The notes under the pieces are model-generated. The model saw only the letters and a list, made by a program, of their open reading frames with translations. It was not told the origin of the DNA and ran no database searches. Of a stretch of DNA of 46,776 bases, positions 9,543 to 20,300 are shown piece by piece. Where the stretch lies: contig JAEWDZ010000005.1 in assembly GCA_023389855.1 (NCBI GenBank), positions 1 to 46,776 of the forward strand, given 5' to 3'. Numbering within the stretch: position 1 is the stretch's first letter; every line of letters begins with the position of its first letter. The DNA comes from Bacteroidota bacterium (lineage in GTDB: Bacteria > Bacteroidota > Bacteroidia > Bacteroidales > Porphyromonadaceae). The position numbers and the translations under genes are program-made.

Positions 9543-10450
9543 ATGAAAAATATTTTAAAAGTTCGCTCTGTAGGGGATTATGCACGGTATGTGGGGAGCG
9601 ACAATCCTCATCCCTTGGTATGTTATAGGTTATGCCAAAATATCACCTGTCCCTCATGGTCTCAACAATTACGATATCTATGGTATTTTTTTTCATGAAG
9701 AGTCTGCTATCAACTTGAAGTATGGAGCAGGTCAATATACTATAAGCAAGGAACGCTTTTATGTGTCGCACCTGGTCAGATCGGTGGCAAAGAAGACAAT
9801 GGTGAAAAAGTCCAAATGACGGGTTGGGCCTTACTCTTTCATCCAGATCTTTTGCAGGGACCCCCTTTGGACAATCTAATTAAAACCTATACTTTTTTCG
9901 ATTATCACGTACAGGAAGCTTTGTATCTCACACAAAAAGAACAAATATTATTTACCTCGCTAATTCAACAAATTCAGTATGAAATAGAAGGCCCCAGTGA
10001 TGTACATCATGATACCGTCATTGTTGGATGTATTGCCTTGCTGCTTCTTTTCTGTGATCGTTTTTATAAGCGTCTATTCGATGTAAAGCCTGCCAAAAAG
10101 GACGATCGGATCATACAATTTGATACCCTATTACGCGATTATTTTGAGCAAAAGAAACAATTTTCCATGGACTTCCTACCGTACAATTTTTCTCCAAACA
10201 ACTTGCTCTTTCGCCCAACTACTTTGGCGATTTTGTGAAAAAGTCTACAGGCGATACGGCCAGTAATTTTATTCGTCGTTATATTATACAACTAGCAAAA
10301 AATGCTTTAGCCTCAGGAAAATCCGTTTCTCAGGTTGCCTACGAGTTGGGTTTTGAATATACACAGTATTTTAGCCGTATATTTAAAAAAGAAACAGGTA
10401 TTTCACCCTCAAGTTATTGTGCAAAGATCCGAAAAAAAGCGGTAGAGTAG
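9543..10450 (+). pseudogene. AraC-family regulator broken by three frameshifts
   Basis: Pieces in successive frames rebuild one AraC protein. They are MKNILKVRSVGDYARYV and a HPLVC segment, then the cupin-like effector part (IGYAKISP to KERFYV), then VAPGQIGGKEDNGEKVQMTGW, a long helical linker, and finally the HTH domain NALASGKSVSQVAYELGF followed by QYFSRIFKKETGISPS. Breaks are near 9627, 9766 and 10215. The C-terminal HTH alone is intact from the ATG at 10235. With three separate shifts the full regulator cannot be made. It may once have controlled the neighbouring redox-type genes. Confidence 0.85.
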
Positions 10451-10565
10451 TACGTTATCGTTTACATTTCTTATTTCTTGCCTCCTATTGAGAGCAGGTC
10501 GGAAAAAAACTTTATCCCGTTTTTTATATCTAAAAGTTGTTTTTTTTATATATTTGAATGAGTCG

Positions 10566-10597
10566 TTTGTGAATTAAAGAAACTTTCCATATCTTTG
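10566..10597 (+). promoter_or_regulatory. Bacteroidetes-type promoter upstream of the first small lipoprotein
   Basis: TTTG at 10566-10569 and TATCTTTG at 10590-10597 are separated by 20 bp, matching the TTTG/TAnnTTTG consensus. The lipoprotein start at 10639 lies 41 bp downstream. Confidence 0.75.
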
Positions 10598-10638
10598 CTA
10601 CTAGAAATATTGAATACAAAATATAACTATTAATAATA

Positions 10639-11178
10639 ATGAATGCTATGAAAAGATCTCTTTTTCAAACGACGATTCGTTTATTACTTTCCTTGGTATT
10701 GATTGCCGCTACTGCATTTTGTTGTTCACACCCCGATCCCCCAAAAAAAGTAGCGGAGACGCCCGAAAAACCAGAAGTTAATTATCTGTCCTTTGAGGAT
10801 GCTTTTTTAGTTCCTCCCCTTACCGCCTTCGGTAAAACAGCGATTGAAATGCTCGAAGCCTATTACAAAAAAAATGGCTTGGATGAACCTGTTCTTTACG
10901 ATGAGTCGGAAGAAGTAAAGATATATTATATCAAAACAAACGATCCAACGGTACCTTTTGGGGCGTATGTTTTTGCTGTGAAAGGAGAGAATGCAAATAA
11001 ACACCATGAAGCCTATATCTTGATTCCAGAGACTGGATCTAAGTATATTGATGGAGATAAAGGAACTCCCGCTCTATACGAACTGCTCGAAAAAAATGGT
11101 TTTGAAGTGATGCAAAAGTTGGATTATGATGTCACTCAAAATCTTTTCGCTTATCATCCAGAGAAAAAATTAGACTGA
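10639..11178 (+). CDS. Small lipoprotein, copy 1, with frameshifted C-terminus
   Basis: 179 residues as it stands: a lipoprotein-type signal (hydrophobic then FCC/CS at about 28-30), a Pro-rich linker, and a domain containing YLSFEDAFLVPPLTAFGKT and PALYELLEKNGFEVMQKL. I do not recognise the domain. A second copy lies at 14100-14718, and both copies carry the same C-terminal block (R-L-x-IGPFxFDxIDxF, then LMFNY). In copy 1 that block is in another frame, ending at TGA 11262-11264. One extra A in the A-run at 11163-11168 would restore a 208-residue protein. It is followed by an LRR protein made for T9SS export. Confidence 0.7.
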   Translation: MNAMKRSLFQTTIRLLLSLVLIAATAFCCSHPDPPKKVAETPEKPEVNYLSFEDAFLVPPLTAFGKTAIEMLEAYYKKNGLDEPVLYDESEEVKIYYIKTNDPTVPFGAYVFAVKGENANKHHEAYILIPETGSKYIDGDKGTPALYELLEKNGFEVMQKLDYDVTQNLFAYHPEKKLD

Positions 11179-11385
11179 TTATAGGACCATTTAATTTTGA
11201 TCAGATAGATGGTTTTATGCTGATGTTTAACTATTCTTACTCTCCTACAAAGCCCCAACTTTGACGATCACTAATGATCGAATATTGCTTTTTTAATTAA
11301 CAATAAAAGGAAAGGGAACCAAGTACACGACTGCTACGCTTCCCTTCTTACGATACTAATGCAGGCTTGATTATAAAGCATTACA

Positions 11386-13677
11386 ATGAAAAAACTATTA
11401 TTCCAATTATTCCATACGATTATCTTCTTGATCCCCTTGTTTAGCATCTCTTCGGTAAAAGCACAAGAAAAACAGCAAATTATTTCTTTTGAAACGGCAC
11501 TCAATATCGGAGATTCTGTTATACTTAGAACGATTTCCTCGACAGGCGCCCCTATACAAGTAACAGGTGTGGACGCACAATTTATCAATACTGAATGGAA
11601 AAAGTATAGATTGGTAGATAAAAAGGTTACAATAAAGGGTCCTGCAAAAATGATCGCCCTATTTGGCAATAAAATTACCAGTCTCACCTTTGAAAATGCA
11701 ATCTATCTCGATCGAATCGATTGCGAGGAAAATTTACTCACTTCACTGGATGTGAGCAACGTTCCTAATCTCGTATATCTATATGCACATAGAAATGAGA
11801 TGACATCTATAAATCTATCTAATTGCTATAGACTTAAATGGTTAAACTGTTATAACAATAATTTGCGCGAGATAGATCTACGTCAGCTCGATAAACTGGA
11901 AACGTTGCTAGCATCTGACAATCCATTTGATCAGTTGGATCTTAGCGGCAATACGTCACTGAAAAGGCTTGAGTGTGAGGGCTGTAATATTTCAGATCTT
12001 GATCTGACAAACTGTTTGAAACTGACATCGCTGTCATGTGGGTATAACAAAATATCTGATCTTAACATAACCTCATGCGTAGCTCTTCAAGCGCTTTCTT
12101 GTAATGCAAATCGCTTGACAGAGATTAATCTATCTCCTTTTCTGGATCTTAATCTTCTCAACTGTTCGAGAAATCAAATCGAAAAGATTGATTTTACAGG
12201 TCTGAAATCGCTTCGTAACATTTATATTGAATGCAACAAAATGAGTGAGCAGGCCATGACAGAGGCCATAAACACCCTTCCTACTATTGTCAGTGGAAAC
12301 AGTGGTGAAAATCCGGCAACGATTGCTGTAATCGATCTTTCTCGCAATGAAGAAGAAAACATCTGTACAAAAGAGGCGGTCGCAATAGCCAAAGAGAAAG
12401 GGTGGACCCCGCTTGCGTTTGAATCTCGACGCTATCGAGAGTATGAAGGAAGTAATACAAAAGTAGAAAAACAGTCCATTGCTTTTACAACCTCTGCTAA
12501 AAAAGTTACGATCAAAGTAGGCTTTACAGATGATATTGTATTAAAAGGGGCAACGGGGAATTTGCTCAATGCAAAGGATTGTGAATTACTCATTACAGGT
12601 GATACCGTTGTAATCGAGGGAAATATTCATTCATTTGAAGCATTTGCTCAGCAATTAATGTCAATTGATTTGAGTAAGGCAAGATCTATTGCCGTACTGA
12701 AACTAGCTATTAACAATTTACAGGAAATTGATTTATCGCAGTTGAGCAGTCTCTCTGTTCTTGATGTCACATACAACAGACTCAGAATACTAGATCTTTC
12801 TAAGAACCCAAAGCTCACACGTCTGTTTTGTTACGCAAATCTGCTTGAGCATTTGGATTTATCGCAACAAAAGGATCTCTACATATTGAGTTGCTTTTCT
12901 AATCAGTTAACCTCCTTAGATCTAAGTCCATGTCCGCATCTTGGAAAGATGACTTGTGATGGAAATCCTTTAAAATCGATCGACCTTACACATAATCCTG
13001 AACTGACAAGTATATGGATCTCTTCAATAGGTGTCTCTTCTGTTGACCTTAGCAAGAACACCAAACTAAAACAGTTGATCTGTAACAACAATGTGTTGCA
13101 TGAAATAGATCTTTCTAATAATCCAGATCTGGATCTTCTTTATTGTGGTATTAATAATCTTACAGCATTGGACTTGTCTAATAAAGAAAAGTTGCAAGAT
13201 CTTTGGATTTTTAATAACAAAATCAATAAAGATGAGATGCAGCATATCGTCGAGGCTCTTCCCAAGCACCTTCATGAAAATCAAGCTACTTTCCTTGTAA
13301 TCAATACGAAATCGAAACTCGAGCAGAATATCTGCACTGCTTCGCAGGTTACTCTAGCTAAAAACAAGAATTGGAAAGTAATGGATCTTAACAGTGAAAA
13401 TTTTCAAACGGATGCAGTAGTGGAGTATAGTGGTGAAAGTAGTAATGGAAATATAATAGATCCTAGAATAAGTATCATTCAAGAGAAGAATACTATCAAC
13501 CTTAAAGGGGCACAACCTGGTGATGACATCAGATTGATAACAATGGAAGGCATATCTCTATTCCATACCATAGCCGATTCTGATGGCAATGCTATATTAA
13601 AAACTGATATCCTTGATAGTGGCGTATATCTTCTTTGTGTAAATAGTGTGCTTATCCAGAAACTCATCGTACAATAG
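11386..13677 (+). CDS. Secreted leucine-rich-repeat protein with T9SS sorting domain
   Basis: 763 residues. The signal peptide is 1-26 (ending VKAQ). There are two blocks of 21-23-residue leucine-rich repeats of the LxxLxCxxNxLxxLDLS type, at about 90-300 and 420-640. Each block ends in a related cap segment containing EAINTLP or VEALPKH and an ENICT motif. The last ~70 residues (GAQPGDDIRLITMEG to SGVYLLCVNS and LIQKLIVQ) form a typical type A T9SS C-terminal sorting domain. The protein should be exported by T9SS and attached at the surface or released. LRR surface proteins of this kind often bind host or bacterial ligands; the ligand is unknown. The repeated block-plus-cap layout suggests an internal duplication. 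Confidence 0.88.
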   Translation: MKKLLFQLFHTIIFLIPLFSISSVKAQEKQQIISFETALNIGDSVILRTISSTGAPIQVTGVDAQFINTEWKKYRLVDKKVTIKGPAKMIALFGNKITSLTFENAIYLDRIDCEENLLTSLDVSNVPNLVYLYAHRNEMTSINLSNCYRLKWLNCYNNNLREIDLRQLDKLETLLASDNPFDQLDLSGNTSLKRLECEGCNISDLDLTNCLKLTSLSCGYNKISDLNITSCVALQALSCNANRLTEINLSPFLDLNLLNCSRNQIEKIDFTGLKSLRNIYIECNKMSEQAMTEAINTLPTIVSGNSGENPATIAVIDLSRNEEENICTKEAVAIAKEKGWTPLAFESRRYREYEGSNTKVEKQSIAFTTSAKKVTIKVGFTDDIVLKGATGNLLNAKDCELLITGDTVVIEGNIHSFEAFAQQLMSIDLSKARSIAVLKLAINNLQEIDLSQLSSLSVLDVTYNRLRILDLSKNPKLTRLFCYANLLEHLDLSQQKDLYILSCFSNQLTSLDLSPCPHLGKMTCDGNPLKSIDLTHNPELTSIWISSIGVSSVDLSKNTKLKQLICNNNVLHEIDLSNNPDLDLLYCGINNLTALDLSNKEKLQDLWIFNNKINKDEMQHIVEALPKHLHENQATFLVINTKSKLEQNICTASQVTLAKNKNWKVMDLNSENFQTDAVVEYSGESSNGNIIDPRISIIQEKNTINLKGAQPGDDIRLITMEGISLFHTIADSDGNAILKTDILDSGVYLLCVNSVLIQKLIVQ

Positions 13678-14099
13678 GGATAAGTAGTGTTATAACAAAA
13701 TATTCTGACTAGCTTGTCGAACTGCAATCGGGGTAGGGTGCTTTTCTTTATCACCCTCCTCGATATTTTTATTATCGCAGCGTATAGCACAACACAATGC
13801 TTCTGTAAAACATAAGCCAATTTAGCCTACTTAGTACAAGTACTATATTTTTTGTGAATTAGTGAAAAAGTACTCTTTTTATGAAAAGAACGATATGGGA
13901 TATTTCGTCGACTTGTGCAAATGGGAGCATAAAGAATAGATCCAGACTGATCAAAATTCTTTGATAGCTGTTATATATATATATATGCGAGAGAGCATTT
14001 GCTTATAAGATCGTTAGTGCACGTGTTGCTCCATGGTGCAAATGACATAGAAATTTTTTATATCTTTGCTGCTGAAAAATAATGAGAATACTATTAATG
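13678..14099. other. Intergenic region with TA tract
   Basis: No gene is supported. A weak inverted repeat (AGGGTG ... CACCCT at about 13734-13759) could terminate the LRR gene. A short TA dinucleotide tract lies at 13974-13985, and the promoter of the second lipoprotein copy lies at the right end. Confidence 0.5.
14061..14068 (+). promoter_or_regulatory. -7 box of the second lipoprotein copy
   Basis: TATCTTTG matches the TAnnTTTG consensus and is embedded in TATCTTTGCT, as in the promoter of copy 1 (10590). No good TTTG is present 20 bp upstream. The start codon is 31 bp downstream. Confidence 0.55.
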
Positions 14100-14718
14100 A
14101 TGAATGCTATGAAACGAACTCTCTTATTCATTCCCTTTTTCTCACTATCTTTTGCTTTGCTGCTTGCCTCTCTTCAGAGATGTAGGCCCACAGAGCTAAA
14201 AAAGCAAGAGAGTGCGCAGCTGATATCCGATGAGAAATATCTATCATTTGAAGACGCTTTTATGGTTCCTCCTCTTACCGCTTTTGGTAAGACTATCGTT
14301 GAAATGCTCGAGGCATACTGCAAAAAATAGACTAGATCAACCAGTCCTTTACAAATAAGCTTCTGATCTAAAGATGTATTAAGTCCAAACGGATAATCGG
14401 CAAATTCCCTATTGGGTATATTGTTTTGCAGTAGTTAGGGATAATGCGAATAAACTACAGGAGTCCTATGTTCTATTGACTGAAAAAGGAAAGTTCTACG
14501 TTCATGACAATAATGCTACGCCAGCTCTTAATGAATTGCTCGAAAAGAATGGTTTCGTGATTGTACAAAAGTTAGAATCAAAAAATGCTTTCTATATTAT
14601 TGCCTACTACGCGGAGCAAAAAGTTCGATTGCTTATAGGTCCTTTTTATTTCGACATAATAGATGATTTTACATTGATGTTTAATTATTGCTCCTCCGCG
14701 ACGAGGCCAGAATTTTGA
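14100..14718 (+). pseudogene. Small lipoprotein, copy 2, degraded
   Basis: Paralogue of the 10639 gene: same MNAMKR start, same YLSFEDAFMVPPLTAFGKT block, and same PALNELLEKNGF to C-terminal IGPFYFDIIDDF block ending at 14718. Copy 2 has a one-base shift after EAYCKK (14327-14332) and then two in-frame TAA stops (about 14356 and 14380) before the frame reopens. With stops and a shift it is a real pseudogene. It precedes a T9SS propeller protein just as copy 1 precedes the LRR protein. Confidence 0.85.
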
Positions 14719-14932
14719 TTCTGGTTTCTCATCTAACTAACCTATTAAAGGAGAAAACTTTGTCTCTTTTTTTCTCGCTCAAAATGCTCGAGTCTCTATT
14801 TTCTGCAATCGTATATTTGATAAGGTATTTTATAACAGCCCTTTTTTATAGAATATTGCTCCCTACTTGCCTAGGAAAAAGCTTTCTACTTATGTCAACT
14901 AACTCAAAAATACTACGCCTATTGTAATCTGT

Positions 14933-17181
14933 ATGAAGAAGATTTTACTTGTTTTTTTTGTTTGTATCATGGCAAATCTCCCGATCTTTTCACTAGCTCA
15001 GGAAGCCAATATATGGAAAGTCGTGAATACTGCTACAACCTCTTCAGGATTGCCCTCTGATGAAGTGATTTCGCTGCTGTTTTCCTCGGATGGCAAGTTG
15101 TGGGTAAGTACGAATTTAGCTTTGGCTACTTTTGATGGCCAAAAATGGAAAAAGTATGAGGAGCAAGATAGTTTTCCCTTATCTAATAAGCGCCTGGGCA
15201 AACTCTTCGAAGATAGTAAATCGAATATTTGGGTATGTTCGGATGAAAATGGATTAACAAAATTGAACCAACGGGGATAATATCCTTATTTCAAGCTAAA
15301 AGTTCTGTTGCTGAAGGCTTGCAAAGTAATACCGTTTTTGATATCGTCGAAGACAATAAGAACGGTTATTATATTTCCAATTGGGAGCAATTTGCCAATG
15401 TCCTTTCCTATTATTCCAATGAGGGAGACTGGATTCACTTTGATTATAATACCTTGGGGAATAATCCTTTTGATCGTCTGCTTTGTCTTCTATATGATAA
15501 GGAGTATGAAACGCTTTATGGCGGTACGCTCTTTAGCGGTGTGAAATTTTTTGATGGAGAAAGATTTATTGCTCTATCAGAAGATTATCAGACGGGCGTA
15601 TCATCACTAGCTATGGATAATACCTATATATATGCTGGTACAGGTATCGATTTACTATTGATAAATAGGAAAACGAAGAAGATCGAAAAGTTTTTAACTC
15701 AAAACGAAGGTTTAGCAGATAATTTCGTACAGTATGTAGCAGTTGATAAAAATGGTAATTTGTGGATAGGATCTGATGGGAAAGGTGTGACCCTCATCGA
15801 AAAAAACAATCATATTCAGCTGTTCGACACGAATAGTGCTCTTTTTTCAAACGATATCCTCTCGATCGCAATCGACAAAAATAATAACCCGTATATAGGC
15901 ACGCGTAACGGGGGTATTTCCTATCGTAATGAAAGAGGCAGATGGAGTCATATGAGATCTTTGGGCTTAGCGGGTAATACTGTAAACGCGCTATATTTTG
16001 GAAAAAATGATTCTCTCTGGTTTGCTACATCCTCTGGTTTGTCTATGCATAATGGAGAGTCTTGGTACAACTATAATCTGTCAAATGCAGATAGTAGCGC
16101 ACTTGCATCCAACTACGTAGCGAATATTATTGCAGACAATAGACCTAATACTCACAATCTGATCTTTTCGGGAAAAGGGGGAATAGCCCTCTATGATTTG
16201 GATAAAAAGACGTGGGATTTTATGCCTTTTTATTATACGAATGAAAATAACGAAAAAGTATATCCTAACTTTAAAATTGCACAAGATAGAACCGGTACCA
16301 TATGGGGGACGACCTTTGGTAATAACCTAGGGTTTGCTAGAATCGATATGGATAACAAGATCTTTACCTTTTTTAATGATACAACGATACGTGAGCTCCC
16401 ACAAAAATGCAATTCTTTTTTCAATGTTGTTGAATCGCCTCAAGGAGAGCTGTGGTTTTGTTCGGTAGATGGCGTACTAATTTTAAGCAATGGCACATTT
16501 CGAATGGAAAGTTTCGAGACAAAGGAAAGTATTGCCGATCCTAGTAACGGAGAAAGACATGAAGTGACCGACAATAATGTGCGAGATGTCCTTTTCCACA
16601 AAGGTAAAGCCTGGATTTCAAAACTCTATGGTATTGTCGTTTATGACCTTGTGACAAAAGAGAAAAATCATGAATTAGGACCCAAGGAGGAGCCTATCAC
16701 GATTACCACAAAAATAGCTTTTGATAGCAGCGATAATGCTTTTATTGGTACCCTCCTAGATGGGCTATATCTACGTCTAAAAGACGGCTCTTATTACCAT
16801 ATTGCTGAAGAGTTTGGTTTGAGTCCAAAATTACAAATATTCAATATATATTTCCATAAAGGCAGCCTTTATCTCTGTACCGATGAAGGCGTTATGATCG
16901 CAGAACATCCAGAAAATATAGTGGCTCATTTCTTGGCTAATGCAGCGGTAATAGATAAAGACCCCCTCTTCCATTTATATCCCAATCCTACGCAACACTA
17001 TATTATTTTTCCCCAAGGCTCCATGCAGTATAGAATACATGACCTAGCAGGCAACAGCATAAAGGAGGAGACGATTACTCTACAACGGAAAGTGGATGTA
17101 TCTGGACTAAAAAAAGGATGCTATATAGTCCATTATCTTATCAATGGACAGTGGAATGCAGAAAAACTATCTGTGTATTAG
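14933..17181 (+). pseudogene. Secreted beta-propeller protein with T9SS sorting domain, one frameshift
   Basis: The first part (115 residues from the ATG at 14933) has a signal peptide (ending LAQ) and propeller blades of the two-component-regulator type (GLPSDEVISLLFSSDGKLWVS, KSNIWVCSDENGL). It stops at 15280 after LNQRG. The next frame is open through the region (ISLFQAKSSVAEGLQSNTVFD onward), with more blades such as VDKNGNLWIGSDGKGV and QDRTGTIWGTTFG. It ends with a T9SS type A sorting domain (HLYPNPTQHYI to GCYIVHYLINGQW and EKLSVY). One extra base near 15266 would give a 749-residue protein. The single defect could be a sequencing error or a recent mutation. No kinase or HTH domain is attached. 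Confidence 0.85.
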
Positions 17182-17243
17182 GATGTTATAGCCAAATGTC
17201 TTTGTCTGCTTTGGTTTTATAGCTGAAGATTTATCAGACCTTA

Positions 17244-17296
17244 GCGAATATGAAAAGGGACTACACTGACAAAGTGTAGCCCCTTTTCATATTCGC
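17244..17296. terminator. Bidirectional terminator with 23-bp arms
   Basis: Two 23-base arms (17244-17266 and 17274-17296) pair with a single mismatch around a 7-base loop. The T-rich and A-rich sections serve both convergent genes, the propeller gene (+) and the 1207-residue gene (-). Confidence 0.9.
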
Positions 17297-17350
17297 CCAT
17301 TATTATTAACGGATACAGGCATAGCAACCTATATCGCTAGCTTTGTTATC

Positions 17351-20300
17351 CTATTTGACGAATCGAATAGTCTCTCTAGATCCATCGAAGTAAATAATCG
17401 AAGCGATATAGTTGCCTTTAGCCAGCGTGCTGAGATCATTCACCTCTGAGGGGCTATTAATAGCAACGATGGTTTCGCCATCCGTACTGTAGATTACAAT
17501 CTTTTGAGAAGCCTTCGAACAGATAAGATGCATCGAATAGCTGTCATAGAAAGGACTTGGAGAAGAGGCTGGCACTATGTGACTGCTAAGAGCATTGTCT
17601 ACGATCCATCCTTTTGCCTCTGCCGATTGCGTGTCTACAAGTTCATTATCGATATTTGACCTGATGATCAAATGCTTTGCCCAATCTTTATTATTGTCAT
17701 GGATCTCCACGGCAGATACATCAGGGATATCTTCGATTAATTTCTTTAGTACCTGAGCAGGTAGTAGATTGTCGTGAAGATAAATACCTTGAATACCTTT
17801 TTTACCTTTAAGATCTATATCTGTTAATTTGTTATGATCAGCAATAAGTTTTTGGAGATTTTTTTGTGCTTTCAAATCAAGTTTTACTAGCTGATTATGT
17901 TGGCACTCGAGCCATGAAAGGTTTTCGTTTGCCGATACATCGAGCGACGTGAGTTGATTATGCCCACAGGTTAACCAGTATAAGCCCTTTTGTTTGGCAA
18001 GATCGACTGAAGCTATTTTATTTTTGCCGATATGCAATGTATTGATGGCTGGGTTGTTAGATAGGTCAATAGCAGTGAGCTCATTCTCCTCGATATTCAA
18101 TAGCATCAATGAAGTGAGGTTGCTCAAGTCGATCGTGTTCAGGTGGTTGTGCCCAATATTTACCCATCGAAGCGCACTATTCCTGGAAAGATCTAGTGCA
18201 AGCAATTCATTTTCTTGCAGGTATAATCCTTCTGTCAAGACGTTGTTGGACAGATCTATATGAGCAATCTTGTTGTTGAACGCGGTAATGGTGCGGAGGC
18301 TTTTATTTTTGCTGACATCGAGTGAGGTAATTTGATTATTCGGGCAATACAATTTCTCTAATGCCGTATTCATCGACAAATCAAGCGCAGACAACTTGTT
18401 TTCTTCACAAGATAGCTCGACAAGAGAGGGTAACGCCCTTAGATCAAGTGTTGCAATGTTATTTGTCGAGCAGTCGATCTGTTTCAGTTTATCTGTACTT
18501 GGCAGCAGAAGGGCGGAAAGTTTGTTGTCGGAGCAATCCACCTTTGTGAGTTGGCTAAGTGAAGAGAGGTCCAGTATCTCCGAAAGTCTATTGCCGGGCA
18601 CCTCTACGACATTGATTTTTGTGAGACCACTCAAATCCAGTTTCCCCTCAAGGGCATTATTTTTAAGGTATAAACCTTTAAGTGCAGGTAGTTTGGTCAG
18701 GTCAATCTTTGTGATTTGACTATTATAGATCATGATCCGAAAGAGTTCTGGATTAACCCCGAAATCAATAGAGGTGAGAGCCTCATCTTCGCAAATGAAG
18801 AGAAGTAGTTTATCGCCATATATTTTTACTTTCCCACTAGGCGTAAAAGAGATATTTTTTGCTCCTTCGAACTTGTGCAGTTCTCCATCGCCATAGTCGA
18901 TAGCAAATTTCGTACCGTTTGAGCCTCCTGTCCCTATTCGTACGTTGCGATCAACAGGGGCAAAAGTGAGCGTGATATTGGGTGTATTATCTCCTCGACT
19001 GATCGCTTGAGCAATGGCTCCAGGATTTATTTTGTTGTTGATTATACGAGGTTTGTCGTAAATATCTTTTGTATTATCATAGTTGCTTGTTTTTCCTGTA
19101 GCGATCAATGAAGACGTCTGTAAAAGGTGCCAATCACAGCTCTCTAGCGTTGCTTTTTTCTCTTTATCGTTGGTATATCCTTTGAATGAGGATGGGGATG
19201 CAAACGTAGTGGCTTCATCGACAGCAGTGTAAACGGAGTTGAGTGGTATGACGCTTGTCGGTAAGCTTACCAAATTACTGGTCTCTGGCTCGAATACGCT
19301 TATGCAGTTTACGATCGTATTATATACGAAATCACCGCTATCTTTTAGGAAGACGCCGCCCCCTTTATATCCACTACAATTATAAATCAGGTTTCCAACG
19401 AGGTCGCTTTTTCCTTCGCCCCAGATAGCGCCTCCACCTCTGTTGCTGAATGTACCATCTTTATAGATGGGATCATCGGCATAACAATTGTATATGATAT
19501 TATTGCTCAAATGGCTATCTATAGCAAAAATCCCACCTCCTCGCATGGCTTTGTTGCTATATAACGTATTGTTTTCAAGTTTACAATATTTGGCATATAT
19601 GGCTCCGCCAGAAGAGGCATAATTATTGCCTAATACACACTTCTTTACCAAAGAGCGTATGGCGTAAATAGCTCCCCCCTGGTCAAGGGCAATGCAATCT
19701 TCGAAGATTGCATTTTCGATCTTTCCTTCTTCTATATATACTCCTGCGCCTGCGGCCGTCCCGTTGGGCATGGATACCATACATTTGGTAAACATACAAT
19801 TGCTTATCGTAGCTTTTCCCTGACCTTTGAGGAGCGTTACTGCGCCGCCATAATATTTCCAGGTATCCATGGACTCTATGCTTGTATAGGCATAGTGTTC
19901 AGCCAGTGTACAGTTGAGCAGTTCTATGTGACCACTTGCATAGAGGGCTCCACCTCCACAGTATACGTTGTATACATTGGCGTTCGAGCCTTTCAGTGTG
20001 AGTCCCTCAAAAACGGTCTCTTTTTCGAAGTGCTCTTTGCTATATAATATATGATTGGCATTATCTTTATTTCCCTCTATTGTCCACTCTTCTCGAACAT
20101 TGGAGCCTGCGCCTTTTTCTCTTTTCCATACATCGGGGATCTCATCATCAGCCGATAGGATAGTTTCATGGATATATTGGTTGCCTATTCCCTCTTGTCG
20201 TTCGCGCTCTTCACGGCTTTTTTCCGTCCCAGCAAAACCTCCATAGATAGACACTCCTTCTTTGAGAATAAAAGCGTACGACCTTTTTTTGCTAGGCGAA

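Noticed and set aside
13479..13820. Minus-strand open frame of 113 residues overlapping the end of the LRR gene
   Set aside because: It has no recognisable domain and lies opposite a clear T9SS sorting domain; it is an antisense shadow.
13974..13985. TA dinucleotide tract as a phase-variation switch
   Set aside because: It is short and lies well upstream of the -7 box, outside the -33/-7 spacer, so length change should not alter the promoter.
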